A stretch of 64,000 nt of DNA from Deroplatys truncata (GCA_030765065.1 CM060990.1:216171290-216235289), one strand, 5' to 3'; positions 41,581-53,109 are shown, counted from the stretch's first letter. Numbers and translations: made by a program. Notes: generated by a model from the sequence alone, not told the origin.

Positions 41581-42500
41581 AATAATATCAATCATCAATT
41601 TCTCATTAGCAATTAACTTTTGATTACAATAAGAATCGAGCACCGATCTATAGATATCCACGCAGAGGTTTAATGCATGTAATGAAATTCTATTAAACGC
41701 TTTTTCGGAGTCGCTGCTTGAAATGAGCCAAACAGAATGCTTGTTAACTATGCTCGGGTATATTCGTAGGATCTCGTAAAACATCGCGGAGAACAGCCCC
41801 TCAAGGCAAAAACCATGATGGCTGACTCTGACGTTGTTAAAGTGTTAACGTATAGCTGGTAAACAAGCTTCTCTCTCTTTCACGCGAACAAGGACAGGAC
41901 TAGCATAAAGCCAACCTCGGATTCTTTTGTTAAGCTACCAGGTGTTCGAGAAACAATGGAAAGGGACCGGCTTTGTTATGGGGCAGTGGAATGAGAAATG
42001 CTAGAAAGCAGGCTTGCCCCGGACAATGGAACTTGGTTCTCTTTTGTCACGACCCTAATTCATCATGGCCTTTGTTCATTTTGACAATTGAAGAGCAAGC
42101 GTTGTTCTTTTGTTAAAAGCTAGTGGAATGAGTATGCCAGATGGTCTTTCTAAAGTAGCCTTGCCCCGGACAATAGACAGGCACACAATAGAATCTCTTC
42201 CTTTGTCCTGCATCCACATTGTTCATTTTGACAGTGATGGATAGCCTCTTGGGTGGGCTCCCACAGGTGCAGAAGTGGCCGGATGTGGAATGGGTAGGAA
42301 AAACATCTCGCCTTTGTTACAGAAGCGTAAAATTTATGACCCCTTTGTTCGTTTTGACAGGTGAAGGATAACCTTAATTGCTTAACTGTCAAGCTTCCAT
42401 TGTACTCAACAAGATTTATGGCCGCAGCTGCACCTGGAAGCCCTAAGGAGCTGGGAGGGGGAGGGGAGCTCATTTGCATATGAATAGACATTCCATGAAT
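41581..42500. other. Non-coding interval with diverged repeats
   Basis: The words 'ttgttc.ttttgacag.tgaagg' (about 42070, 42225 and 42348) and 'cttgccccggacaat' (about 42011 and 42161) recur at roughly 120-155 base steps, suggesting an old tandem repeat. No gene is supported. Confidence 0.55.
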
Positions 42501-42519
42501 ATTAAGTGATACAGAACCA

Positions 42520-43881
42520 CTAAATCCCTACTACTATTATGCCCAGCTTGATGTGCAGAGGTGGCAAGAATATTCTGTCTCTTTCCACTAGAGGGTCACA
42601 CTTGATACTTTTGTCTCCCAGAACCAATTCCAACCTTCGGGGCCATTGTTTCTCCTCCCAATATTTCTCACGAGCCCGACTGACCCGTTCACAGCTGAAA
42701 CAAGGGAACTTAGTATATCCTGATTGTTCTCCTAGAACCATACCCAACACTTTCAAATCACCACACATCACCCAATTGTGATCCTCATAATGAATGGTAG
42801 AAAGAAGCGCCTTAATGTTGTCATATCTTTCCTTCAGGTGCACAGAATGTCCTATAGGTATTCAGGCATACATGCTACCACTGTGCAGCAGAACTGCCTT
42901 CAGGCTTCTTTTAGATGAGTCAATAAACAGTCTCCAATCACCTGGCGCATACGGAATGTTGAACTGACACATCAAATCTTGTACATCACTGCAGTACACT
43001 AACACGTTTTGAGCAAAATATTGTGTGAATATCAAGTCCCTTTTCTGTAAAATGTAACGGACGTACCATCTGTTAACATATGTCTTTCATACAGTCTTGA
43101 CCCTAGGAGCTCTGAATTTATCCTTTGTCAGTCCCAGGTCACGGACTAAATCATTTAGATCTGCCTGTGCGAACAGAAGAGGGCCCTCATTTGTGCCTAC
43201 TTCAAACTCAGTATCATCCGTCTCCTGTCGTCCTCTGTGGTGTAGTGGTTACCATGCAAGCCTGAAGTTCCCGAGGTCGCGTGTTAAAACCCGGCGGAGG
43301 TCAATGTATTTTTTCAGGCTTAAAAAGCCGTAGCATGGCTTCCTTCGGGAGGGAAGTAAAGCCGGAGGTCCCGTGACGTATATTTACGCCACGTAGAAGA
43401 ACGTCAAGCCTGATAATGGGGCCTCTGAGGAAAACTACCAATCTTTCATGCCCAATATAGAATGGGACGCTATGAACCATAGCAGTTAAAGAGCGTCCAT
43501 AAATAAAACTCAATTACAATTATCTGTGTCATCACTGTCGTCTGTATGTAATGTCTGCAGAAGCTGTGGAACAGGGCGAATCGCTGAGCGAATGTTCTTC
43601 GGATACTCAATACTCTCGTGGTTTCTCTTGTTGAAACCTATAACCCTACAAGAGCAGAAGTAGCAGACGTTGGTATAATTCTGTTGTTCCCGCCAGACCA
43701 TAGGGATGCCAAATCGTAATGACTTCTTTCCTGCTGCCCACCGTCGTAATTCTTCTACACAAACACACGACCAGTGGAGCCCATGCTTTATTGATGTCGC
43801 AGAGTTTCTTTCAGAAATAAGCATGGTAGACCTTTCCCAAGAAGGCAGTAAAGCTTCTTCGGTCTTTTTTGATAACTTCAC
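42520..43881 (-). pseudogene. Remnant of a widespread arthropod gene family of unknown function (CYFC / LPPLHIKLG type), split by a SINE
   Basis: The minus-strand 5' part (about 43840-43510) reads CVEELRRWAAGKKSLRFGIP, then VCYFCSCRVIGFNKRN and IRSAIRPVPQLLQTL. A SINE (43230-43515) interrupts it. Downstream blocks follow: EVGTNEGPLLFAQADLNDL, an RLFIDSSKRSLKAVLL block near 42920, HYEDHNWVMCGDLKVLG, GYTKFPCFSCERVSRA and LPPLHIKLGII near 42540. These blocks, in this order, belong to a family I remember as very abundant in arthropod genomes and probably spread by transposition; its activity is unknown to me. Several stops occur between 43230 and 42850. The C-terminal region is missing after 42520. 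Confidence 0.6.
43230..43515 (+). mobile_element. tRNA-derived SINE, family 1, copy C
   Basis: A 286-base unit on the plus strand: tRNA-like head 'gtcctctgtggtgtagtggt' with a B-box-like 'cgtgttaaaacccggcgg', body with 'ggcttccttcgggagggaag', and tail 'gcgtccataaataaaactca'. It is inserted in the CYFC-type gene remnant, whose frame can be followed on both sides. This copy fixes the 5'-3' orientation of the family. Confidence 0.88.
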
Positions 43882-44189
43882 AAATATAACAAAAACAGTT
43901 TGGAGAGTTCACACAGCCTCGGGAAGAGATTGTACACCAACACTAACACGTGCTTCCTTGCACAAACACAACACAGTGACGGACAAGCAGCGCCATTTGC
44001 AATGTGACAATTCGCTGTGTGCCGCTCGGGGCGCAAGTGTTGAACAGTTGAAAGCGATGCGCCGCTTCTCATCTTCATATGGTGTTTTCGTGTATATGAT
44101 TAATACAAAACATGCGATTTGTGCAAAAATTGTGGGTGATACGATGTTTTGAATATTATTTTCGAACTTAACTTGGGTTCGCGATTGAT
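43882..44189. other. Flank of the CYFC-type remnant
   Basis: About 300 bases upstream of the remnant's first recognisable block. No separate gene is supported. Confidence 0.35.
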
Positions 44190-45010
44190 GATGTAAGAAT
44201 GTTGGTGTCTATGTGGGGTGATGATGGATATTCCATGACTATGTAATCTAAGGAAGGAGCTGAAAGAGGGGTGGTGGATTAGTATACGGTAGATGCAGGT
44301 ATATAAGGTAGTGTTCATTTAAGAGATCAGATAGAGCTAACCCAACAGACGATATGAGTCTTAAGTATGCATGATGAACTTGACAGAAACGTTAGGTGGT
44401 ATAGCTGGTCATACATATCACAGACTGGTTTGTAGAGTCGTCTTACAGTAGGTTATGTATGAGGGTGTTTAACTTTAGTTAGAACAATGGTGGCTAATCC
44501 ATGAGTGCGTAACGAAAGGATCGAAACCTGGGAGAGGTAGGATGAGGTGGAAATCAGTATATATAAGGAGATATAAGTAGGAAAGTGTCAGATAGTGCTC
44601 ATTTGCGAGTTCACATAGAATTAACCTAATACGCGAGGCAGGATAGATGTCTAAGGTATGTATGCCAAACGGGGCAGGAACGTCACAAGGTTTAGCTTAT
44701 TATAAATACCTCAGCAGGGTGTGTAGTAGTATTTTCCAGAGATGATGTAAGAAGTTTGCCATTTCTCGGAGGATAGGATACGCCCTGTAGTGCTGTATGT
44801 AGTAAAAATGGGAGTTAATCACTACTAAAAAGGGACAGGATGGTGATAAACATCACCGTACGTATTGATGTCATTAACATGCATTATATATGACTTGGCG
44901 GGTGAGAAATACAATTAAGCCAACCTAACATTCCAGATGGGATAGATGTCATAGGTATACACGTTACGCTAAACAGGAAATGTATATCGTATTACCCAAC
45001 ATAAGCATAA
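44190..45010. repeat. Diverged tandem repeat, about three units of 265-300 bases
   Basis: Related blocks recur in order. One is 'gatgg..attccatga' / 'ggtggctaatccatgag' (44222, 44488). Another is 'gtatataaggtagtgttcattt' / 'gatagtgctcatttg' (44300, 44592). A third is 'agatagagctaacccaacag' / 'catagaattaacctaatacg' / 'acaattaagccaacctaaca' (44325, 44615, 44910). A fourth is 'gataga/gatgtc.taaggtatg..tg' (44650, 44950). The units are well diverged, so period and copy number are approximate. Confidence 0.6.
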
Positions 45011-45768
45011 AGCACTTAAGATCTATGCAAATAATTAGGAATTCTCTAATCATAGAAAATCATATTGTACATGAATTTCGTTCACAAAGTTTTGGGTTTG
45101 ATTCCCGGATTTGCAACTTTTTTCAAAATTAAGCAGCTCCTAAACAGACGTAGAACGATGGAGAAAAATTGAACAGTTCTTCTCGGAATGGAAAAACGTG
45201 TTGATAAAAATGTTTCCCAAATGGTTTTGGACCAATTCCCGAAAAACTGATTTCAAATATCTCTCAAACCAGTTGGCATATAGTTAGGAAAATGTATTAA
45301 CATTGGCTTTAACACAGGAAACTAAGCTAGTAAATTGAGTCAGAATGACTTGTTCGATTCCAGAATTTAAAATTTATTTTATACTTTCACCTACATACTC
45401 AATTATAATACTTAGAGAAACATGCTGAAGTGCAATATCATCCTCTGATTTTCACATAGTAATATTTTAAAATAATGCCCTTTTTCATACAAGCACTAAG
45501 GAGACAGAAAGTTAATTTGAGGGGGATGAATGAAAGAAAGAAGGATATAATATTCGGACCGTGATGGCCGTTTATGTTGCTACTTCTAAAGATAGTGATG
45601 CTCTGTGGATAGACGTTAATGTGTGGGGGAAGATATAGCGTGAGGAAACATGTTATAACATGAGCGATGATTGCTACACAGCTTATCTCTGTCCAAGAGC
45701 AACGTCATGCGAATCAAGTTAGACTGTACAACACCAGAAGATGAGATAAATATAATCAAATACTGGTA
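45011..45768. other. AT-rich interval without recognisable features
   Basis: About 760 bases between the tandem repeat and the Tc1 element; nothing further supported. Confidence 0.4.
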
Positions 45769-45770
45769 TA

Positions 45771-46995
45771 CACTACGTGATCAAAAGTATCCGGACACCT
45801 GGCTGAAAATGACGTACAAGTTCGTGGCGCCCTCTATCGGTAATCCTGGAAGTCAATATGGTGTTGCCCCACCCTTAGCCTTGATAACAGTGTTCACTCT
45901 CGGAGGCATACTTTCAATCAGGTGCTGGAAGGTTTCTTGGGAAATGGCAGCTCATTCTTCACGGAATGCGGAACTGAGGAGAGATATCGATGTAGGTCGG
46001 TGAGGCCTGGCACGAAGTCGGCGTTCCAAAACATCACAAAGGTGTTCTGTAGGATTCAAGTCAGGACTCTGTGCAGGCCAGTCCATTACAGGGATGTTAT
46101 TGCCGTGTAACCACTCCGCCACAGCCCGTGCAGTATGAACAGGTGCTCGATCGTGTTGAAAGATGCAATCGCCATCCCCGAATTGCTCAACAGTGGGAAG
46201 CAAGAAGGTGCTTAAAATATCAATGTAGGTCTGCGCTGTGATCGTGCCACGTAAAACAACAAGGGGTGCAAGCCCCCTCCACGAAAAACACGACAACACC
46301 ATAACACCACCTCCGAATTTCACTGTTGGCACTACACACGCTGGCAGATGACATTCGCCATACCCACACCCTGCCATCGGATCGCCACATTGTGTACCGT
46401 GATTCGTCACTCCACACAACGTTATGCCACTGTTCAATCGTGTAATGTTGACGCTCCTTACACCAAGCGAGGCGTCGTTTGGCACTTTCCTACGTGATGT
46501 GTGGCTTATGAGCAGCAGCTCGACCATGGAATCCAAGGTTTCTCACCTCACGCCTAACTGCCATAGTACTTGGAGTGGATCCTGATGCAGTTTGGAATTC
46601 CTGTGATGGTTTGGATAGATGTCTGCCTATTATTCTTTACGACCATTTTCAAATGTCAGCGGTCTCTGTCAGTCAACAGATGAGATCGACCTGTACGCTT
46701 TTGTGCTGTACATGTCCCTTCACGTTTCCACTGCACTATCACATCAGAAACAGTGGACCTAGGGATGTTTAGGAGTGTGGAAATCTCGCGTACAGACTTC
46801 TGACACAAGTGACACCCAATCACCTGACCACGTGCGAAGTCCGTGAGTTCCACGGAGCGTCCCATTCTGCTGTTTCACGATGTGTAATGACTACTGAGGT
46901 CGCGGTTAAGTACCAGGCTGTACGTGGTAGCACAACGCACCTAAGATGAAAAACGTATGTTTGTGGGGTGTCCGGATGCTTTTGATCACATAGTG
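45771..46995 (-). mobile_element. Tc1-like element B, copy 2
   Basis: Inverted ends ('cactacgtgatcaaaagtat' on the left; 'tttgatcacatagtg' at the right) flanked by TA (45769-45770 and 46996-46997). It is the same family as 14867-16082, in opposite orientation, and shares the ends and the coding sequence throughout. Confidence 0.94.
45850..46865 (-). pseudogene. Tc1-like transposase, family B copy 2 (catalytic region better preserved)
   Basis: The start is MGRSVELTDFARGQVIGCHL at 46865; the frame breaks near 46660. A second frame from 46536 reads DSMVELLLISHTSRRK and then the catalytic half: GGGVMVLSCFSWRGLAPLVV, HDRAPVHTARAVAEWLHG, then DWPAQSPDLNPTEH with the Glu. The Asp-to-Glu spacing is 34 residues, as in Tc1. 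The first catalytic Asp block (a WSDESRYTMWRSDGR frame) lies in another frame at 46417. This copy keeps the Glu block that copy 1 has lost, but frame breaks still inactivate it. Confidence 0.88.
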
Positions 46996-46997
46996 TA

Positions 46998-47700
46998 TCT
47001 TTAGTTTGTAAGGTAGCTATGCTTTGGACCATCTTGTATAAACGTTGCAATATGAACTAAATATATTGAAACACCGGGTTATATTAAGGCTGTAAGATGG
47101 TGGAACCTCATGATTATCCTATGCGGTGCGGAGAAGTTAAGAGTTCTTAGTAAACATACTCAGACACGATTGGTAGGATTTAGATATCTTGTCTCCACTT
47201 CTCGAGTGACACACGGTAGAAGTCAACGTGTACAAATGCTACAAGACGAAAGATGAAATAGAATTTTATGTAAAGGCTGTGATATGAATTGACTGCTTTT
47301 ATGACCGTAGAAGTACCGTTTATGCGAAATATTGCTAAAAGCTACACATGTCTGTTGAGGTCTAGAATTCTGGACCCATATTCATGTGTTGAATGGTCAA
47401 TTCGTTTCTAGATGTAGAAAATACATAAAAGCAATAAAACACTTAGATAATTAGGTACAAAAGCCGTATGATATATAACCCTTCTCCATGAAACGTAAGT
47501 ATCTGTAACATACGTATGCTAGTGTTGAAAAAGAAAAAAACATGCAGCAATGGATCTGAAATGTCTGGTTTTCAGAGCGGTCAGTGCTTTTGATGCAAAT
47601 ACGACACCATCGAGCATCAAGCGCTCACAACCCTCATGGGATTCCTCGAGAGACCTTCCACTGCGCAGGTTTTCCTGGTCTCCCGGCCCGCAATCATGTT
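46998..47700. other. Interval between Tc1 copy 2 and a plus-strand LINE
   Basis: About 700 bases, AT-rich to 47560, then rising in GC content toward the LINE. The LINE 5' end is not sharply defined. No gene supported. Confidence 0.4.
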
Positions 47701-47868
47701 AAGAGTTCGTCGTACGCTGCGGCGGTAACTAACACAGCGACATCTTCCCCAACCTTTCCTTAAACCGAGGAAGCACCATCCTCGCGTACATTGTCCCCAA
47801 CATCTCTCCTACACCTACACAAGCACCTCAGGTGACGCCCTCGACACAGCGCCGTCTGGCCTTCCACG

Positions 47869-48183
47869 ATGTCCAACACCGGCTGCAACAAGCCCCCACC
47901 CAACCAAGAAGCAGGCGCCCCGAAGGACCCTGCTGCCCAGCTCCCTAGAGCTCCAGCAGCAACCACAGCTCAACAGCAGACGGCGGTCGTTATTGGCGCC
48001 TACAGCGAGGTAACGAACCACACCCCACAGCGTCTCGAGATCATAATCACTGATGACCTCATGGAGGCCCTACACAACAGGGCACCCCACACATCGCCTG
48101 AGATAGTACTCATACACTGCCTTCACCTTCTGCATTTCCAATGGATTCCAGACCCCGGAAGCAAATACTATATCTGCAACTAA
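47869..48183 (+). pseudogene. gag-like ORF1 fragment of the jockey-like LINE
   Basis: A 105-codon frame starting MSNTGCNKPPPNQEAGAP, Pro/Ala/Gln-rich at first and then SPEIVLIHCLHLLHF at the end. No zinc knuckle is present. Its place upstream of the endonuclease and its composition suggest an ORF1 start, cut short by a stop and the SINE-like insertion. Weak support. Confidence 0.35.
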
Positions 48184-48360
48184 AAATATGTTATTGGAAT
48201 GCTAAAGCCTTTGTCATTACTTTTCGGAAGTCTTAGACTTCCTGGCGGTGCAGAAGGTAAACAAATTGTTGGTGCACGAAACTAATCTGCTGCTTCACCA
48301 TAAATGCAGGCTGCGATCGTACGGTAGTGATCGCGCTGACGGCCGTGTAGGAACAGCCAT

Positions 48361-48450
48361 CAGGGGTGGCCCCTTAGCTCAGTCGGTAGTGACTGACTAT
48401 TGTGCGAGGGGTCCCGGGTTCGATTCCCAGCTGGGATGGGAATTTTTCTT
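48361..48450 (+). mobile_element. tRNA-derived SINE head, second family
   Basis: The sequence 'ccccttagctcagtcggtag' (A-box) and 'gggttcgattcccagctggg' (B-box) gives a tRNA-like internal promoter, followed by TTTTT near 48442. The acceptor stem pairs poorly and the T-stem has a mismatch, so it is a tRNA-derived element and not a working tRNA gene. How far the SINE body extends (perhaps to about 48590) is uncertain. Confidence 0.55.
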
Positions 48451-48710
48451 TAGCCAAGATTATTCCCTATTCTCCACAGAGTCTGGAAGTATGAATGAGA
48501 GTGCGAATGTTTGTGATCTAATTATTAAAACCCCAAAAGTGCAAGAAACCCAACGACAAAAGAGATAACAGCATTGCCAATATGTAATAAGTTCCAAAAG
48601 AAACGCTGCGGATAACCAATGCAGTTAAAGGTCGGGTATAAATGGAACTTAAGAAAAACAGCCATCTACGTGGACAACTCGACTGACCATAACCACCACC
48701 TTCGAACCAT

Positions 48711-49340
48711 ATGGAGGTCACCACAGTACGGACAAGGACAAGGACTAGCAGAAGACCTCTGCATCTCTACTCTGTCTACATCCTGGCGGCCCGTCCAATT
48801 CTGGTAAACATGCTGTACCACCTTTTTGCCTCCTCGGCTGCCACTATTGCTGCGGGGAACCACAATGCCAAGCACTCCAATTGGAATCCGCCGCGGTCAC
48901 ATACAGTATCAAAACATTACTTCACCTGCCATATCAGCCTAAGGAGCCACCATCCAGTATGGCGACCGCAGGTTCCAGACTGGCTGGACATTGACCTTGT
49001 CCGGAACATGCGGCCGCACCTCACTCTCTACATGGTGCCACCTTATCCTCGGACCACTACCTGCTCCTACTCATTTCCGGGCAAGTCAACCTACAAGCCG
49101 ACCAGGGCATTTCCAGCCCCTTGGAGCACCAACTGGAAACCTACCACCAGCTGATGGAGGGGATTCTGCCTCCCCCAGAAACAATGCCACACCAGGGAGG
49201 ACATCGAAGACTTCGTGGATATCTTCACCAAGCAGATGTCAGCTGTTCTTGCCCGTGCATCTCCTGCACCTAAGAATACCAGCTGCCCCAGACCATCCGT
49301 GACGTTATCGAGCCAGACGGCGGTTCCTACACACACGCTA
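48711..49340 (+). pseudogene. APE-type endonuclease of the jockey-like LINE, broken
   Basis: Blocks include PLHLYSVYILAARPI, GNHNAKHSNWNPPR (the GDxNAKH-type catalytic motif with Asp replaced by His) and WLDIDLVRNM. A Ser-Asp-His-type block follows in another frame (near 49035-49060, reading SSDHYLL). Frame breaks are frequent. The enzyme would nick target DNA. The motif change at the catalytic Asp-x-Asn suggests long inactivity. Confidence 0.65.
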
Positions 49341-49819
49341 CACAGCTGACTGGCATGAGTTCCGACGTCTCCAATAGGTCAATAGGTGTTGAAACTAACT
49401 TTTGAACTACCATAGCGACTGTTGGGAGGAGCGAATCAGCACCTTGCGTACAGAGGAAAGCTTTCTGACAGATGACAAAGAACCTGCTAAACATCTCCCG
49501 CAGGGATCCACCACATTACGGATAGGACTTGCCTAATAGGCGAAGGGGAAGGCAGAGCTACACGCAATCTCGAAACAACCTTCAGCTTGACTGACACCCC
49601 GGACCTCGATGATATCCACGTGGTCGAACGTGATGTCCAACGGCACCTCGACCAGCCGAAGGATGGTATGCCACCGAAGCTCGCCACACTCCAAGAGGTA
49701 CAGGGTTTGATCAACCTCCCCAACCTTACAAATCCCCGGGTTTGACCACTTCCCCAACGCTGCTCTGAAGGCACTACCGCCTGCATAGGTACAAGCACTG
49801 GTACGGCTCTTCAACGCTA

Positions 49820-50818
49820 TCCTCCACCACAGTCATTTTCCAGCAGCGTGGAAGCACAACAAAGTAATAGCCATCTGCAAACCCGGGAAGAATGCCACAA
49901 AACCTGACAGCTACCAACCCATCAGCTTACTCTCTACAGTTAGTAAGCTTATGAAGTTGGTGAAACGCAGAGTGGGGACTATCCTGGACCGCCAGAACAT
50001 GGTAAGGCTGGAGCAATTTCGTTTCCCTGCACACCACTGCACCCCAGCATCAACTACTTTGGTTGGTCGACAAAACAGTCTTCAATAGAAGACAATTTGT
50101 CTCGGCACCCTTGTGGGACATTACCCGAGCCTTCGACAGCGTGTGGCGTGAAGGCGTAATCTCCCGACTAATCTATTACCAAACCCCTTCCTACCTGATA
50201 CATTTTCAACTCCAACCTCAACAACAGAATCTTCTCCGTGTCCAACGAGATCGTTTCCATCCTCTCCGCGACCCGTCAGAGTGGTGTACCACAGAAAGTG
50301 TACTTGGGACCACGCTCCTGCTCTATATAAACACCCTGCCTTCACTACCACGCTGCTCGCTGTACTTTTTCACCGACGACAGCGGTCACGTCCACCTCTT
50401 CACAATATCGAATAGCTGCCCACAGAATCCAGCCGTACCCTTATCTCACCACCTGGTTCACGCAATGGCACCTCCGCGTCCATTCCGAGAAGAGCCAGGC
50501 AATTACTTTCTCTAGACGCCACTTAGAGGACGTTTCAACCGTGCTAATTGCAGATGAGGTCGAATGGAAATCCACAGACCTATACTTAGGAGTACTCCTG
50601 GACATGAGGCTGACCACATCATCTTCGTCGCGAACGAGGTCAACAAGACGATGAGAATGCTGTATCCCAAATTCAACCAAAGCTCCATGATGTCAGCGAC
50701 GATAAAGCTACTTCTGTATCAGCAGGTCCTTCGGCCTGCCATAACCTACGCCTGTAAAATCTGGAGCGCCGTTGCCAAAACCAACCTAGACCGCCTTGAA
50801 TTTCCCCAACCAGAATAG
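49820..50818 (+). pseudogene. Reverse transcriptase of the jockey-like LINE, broken
   Basis: From about 49845 a frame reads FPAAWKHNKVIAICKPGKN and then YQPISLLSTVSKLMKLVKRR, the opening blocks of LINE reverse transcriptases. A later frame gives ITRAFDSVWREGVISRLI (motif A Asp). Another gives LYFFTDDSGHVH near 50360-50395, the x-x-D-D active-site box with Thr before the Asp pair. The thumb region ends with LLLYQQVLRPAITYACKIWS near 50700-50765. Frames change at least three times. It copies element RNA at the nicked target. Confidence 0.8.
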
Positions 50819-51159
50819 CCACTGATTCCCCATGTTACCTTCCCAACCGAGTAATCCGCCATGACCTGAGAGTTCCCACGTAGACGGATCACATTCTTCA
50901 CCTCTCTAGAACCTTCTACCAAAATCTCCCACACAATTTTAACGCCGTTATTCGCAGTCTAGGTGAATACGAGAAGGACGTTATAAGGGTCCCAGGTTCG
51001 TCCAATGTACGTAACCCGAAAAGGCCTGTTCACGCCTAACTCGCCTTATCAGTTTTAACCATCCAAAAATAAAAATTCACTCCGTCCTATCTCCCCAAAT
51101 CCTCAAATATTCTCCCCCACCAATCTGCCGTTCTTATCGTATCCAAATAAAAAAAAACA

Positions 51160-51900
51160 CGGTCAGTAGACGGCAATGCCCTGGTCTGGCAGAAGACGGA
51201 GGTAGGCTTAAGTCTCCCTCAGGTGTCTATCGCTGCTGCAAGCGCCCAATCAAAACAAGGGTGGCACACGGCAGATTACTTGGGTCGACTCTATTTGAAC
51301 ATATGTGTAAATGACATCCCCAAAACTGAAAAATACAAACATATACATTTATGCAGACGACACAGCAATGACGGACAATCACGCAAAACTGAATTTATAC
51401 ACAGATTACAAAGTGCCCTCAATGATCTAGAGGAATTACTTACAAAATCGCAAATTTAAGTAACTGCACCGAAAACACAAACTAGTATATTCACGAAAGG
51501 TAACAATCAAAGATTTCCCAGTCATCAGTTACCGCCACTTACCATATTTGGTGAAAACAGGCTGGAAAGACACGGTAACCTGGCTAGGACTCAAAACGGA
51601 TCTGGGACTTACATGGAAAAAGCACACATTACAAATAAGGGGAAGGCAATGCCCAATTAAGCAGGCTCTACTTAATCATCAACACGGTCTTAACACGGTG
51701 TACAAAACACTAATACGCCCAATCTTCACCTATGCTGTACCGTCATTGGGATATGCCGGCAAAACATACATCAAAGGTTACAAATGTTCCAAAATAAAAT
51801 ACTGCGTATGATAGCAAAAGTACCTTACGTAGCACCAACTGATTTACTATAACATAAGCATAAGATGCACACAGTAGAAGAATTCATGAAGAAACTTGCA
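51160..51900 (+). pseudogene. C-terminal reverse-transcriptase fragment of another jockey-like LINE
   Basis: Directly after the A-rich end of the previous LINE, plus-strand blocks give IYADDTAMTD near 51350 (the YADD active site), GWKDTVTWLGLKTDLGLTWK near 51558-51620 and TLIRPIFTYAVPSLGYA near 51706-51760, with the LRMI...VP word near 51803. Palm and fingers N-terminal parts are missing. It is a separate, 5'-truncated copy because the YADD box reappears downstream of the first element's thumb. Confidence 0.75.
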
Positions 51901-52899
51901 GACGATACATACAAAATCGACACTCACATCACAACCCACTAATAAAAGCGTTAGGAAACTACAACAAACAAACACAAGAGACCCCTGTCACCATTCGACC
52001 GAACCTTATCCCAAGAACACACAGAGGAAATACACCTTCTCAGCAATCTTCTGCAACTCTAACACGGACACTGACACTGACAGGGACAGGGACTACTTCC
52101 CACAAAATTCCAACATTAATATGTTCTCTGAATCTCTTACCTTTTTCAGACCTATCCCGTTGCAGAGCCCTCAAGCCATCAGCCACCGCTCAGGCGGTCC
52201 GGGAGAAAGGGTCTCCCACTGTGATCGACGTGGCAACAAACAGCGGGCCGCTGCATTATGGAGTCGGTCACAACGATGACATCAGCAACTACACGGACAA
52301 CGAGCCTGTGGAACGACAGAGCCGGATCTATCTACAGCGACGGGCGACTGCGCACTACTGAACGAACGGGGCGAAAACCAGCACAGGATGCAACGCCAAA
52401 TGATAATATTAATATATTAATATTTAAGCCCCAACCTTAGTAGAATTACAATGCACGAAGCAAACGAGTAGAAACGTAGTTCACTAAGTTTAAAACATAA
52501 GATAGGCCATAAATCTCATGATAGGAGGCACTACCTGCACAAACTAACTAGTGGGTAAGTAATTAAATATCCACCAGCAAAATGCATGAACTCTCTCTGG
52601 TGATGAAAAATCCCAGCAATTTAACTATTGAGCGCTCGCGTGCAATGCATCTCAGCAATCTAGCTTCACACATACTAACCGGAGTACTATCCGGGACCCG
52701 GCAAATGCATGACAGGACGATAATACACAGCATGACATGTGGAGGGGGTTTCCAGAGGGTATTCCGCTAAAGAGCGGCGAGCCCCACATATCCCCCAGTC
52801 ATTGCTCACAGGCCGGAGTTCGAATGCATTAATGCATTTTCCGCCGTAGAAAAAAAATCGAGCACATGCATTTTCACACACAGGCGAAGAGGAAGCATC
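51901..52899. other. Interval without supported genes
   Basis: About 1 kb. Traces of the jockey-like LINE 3' part may extend to about 52100; several short open frames are chance. Nothing else is recognised. Confidence 0.4.
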
Positions 52900-53109
52900 A
52901 CAGAGACGCACTCTCCTTCAGCAACCTCTACCTCTCCTCTGTCTTCCGTCGAGCAGAACGGGACTGAGTCGACGCCATCAGAGGCTACCTACGCCTCGGC
53001 CGCTGCTTCGCCTCCGGTTAGTGCAGCACCGCAGTCGCAGTCGAGTTAACAGCGACCTCCGTCCCACCTCCCGTGGTACCGCAGCCATCTCCTTCAGCAC
53101 CGTATGCGC
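52900..53109 (+). other. GC-rich coding-like sequence interrupted by LINE copy 3 (left part)
   Basis: Compositionally distinct, Ser/Ala/Pro-rich if translated. It is continuous with 59008 onward once LINE copy 3 is removed, as the target-site duplication shows. Identity unknown; possibly ORF1 of another retroelement. Confidence 0.4.

Larger units (their letters stand above)
47700..51159 (+). mobile_element. Decayed jockey-like LINE with A-rich 3' end
   Basis: A GC-richer, plus-strand region carries a gag-like frame, APE endonuclease blocks and reverse-transcriptase blocks in LINE order. It ends in an A-rich stretch ('aaataaaaaaaaac', about 51145-51158), consistent with a poly(A) 3' end. The 5' limit is approximate. 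A tRNA-like SINE sequence lies inside near 48361. It is much more decayed than the minus-strand LINEs. RNase H is not seen, in line with the jockey group. Confidence 0.75.

Noticed and set aside
48361-48450. A tRNA gene
   Set aside because: A- and B-box words are good, but the acceptor stem pairs poorly and the T-stem has a mismatch, so it is a tRNA-derived SINE head, not a functional tRNA.
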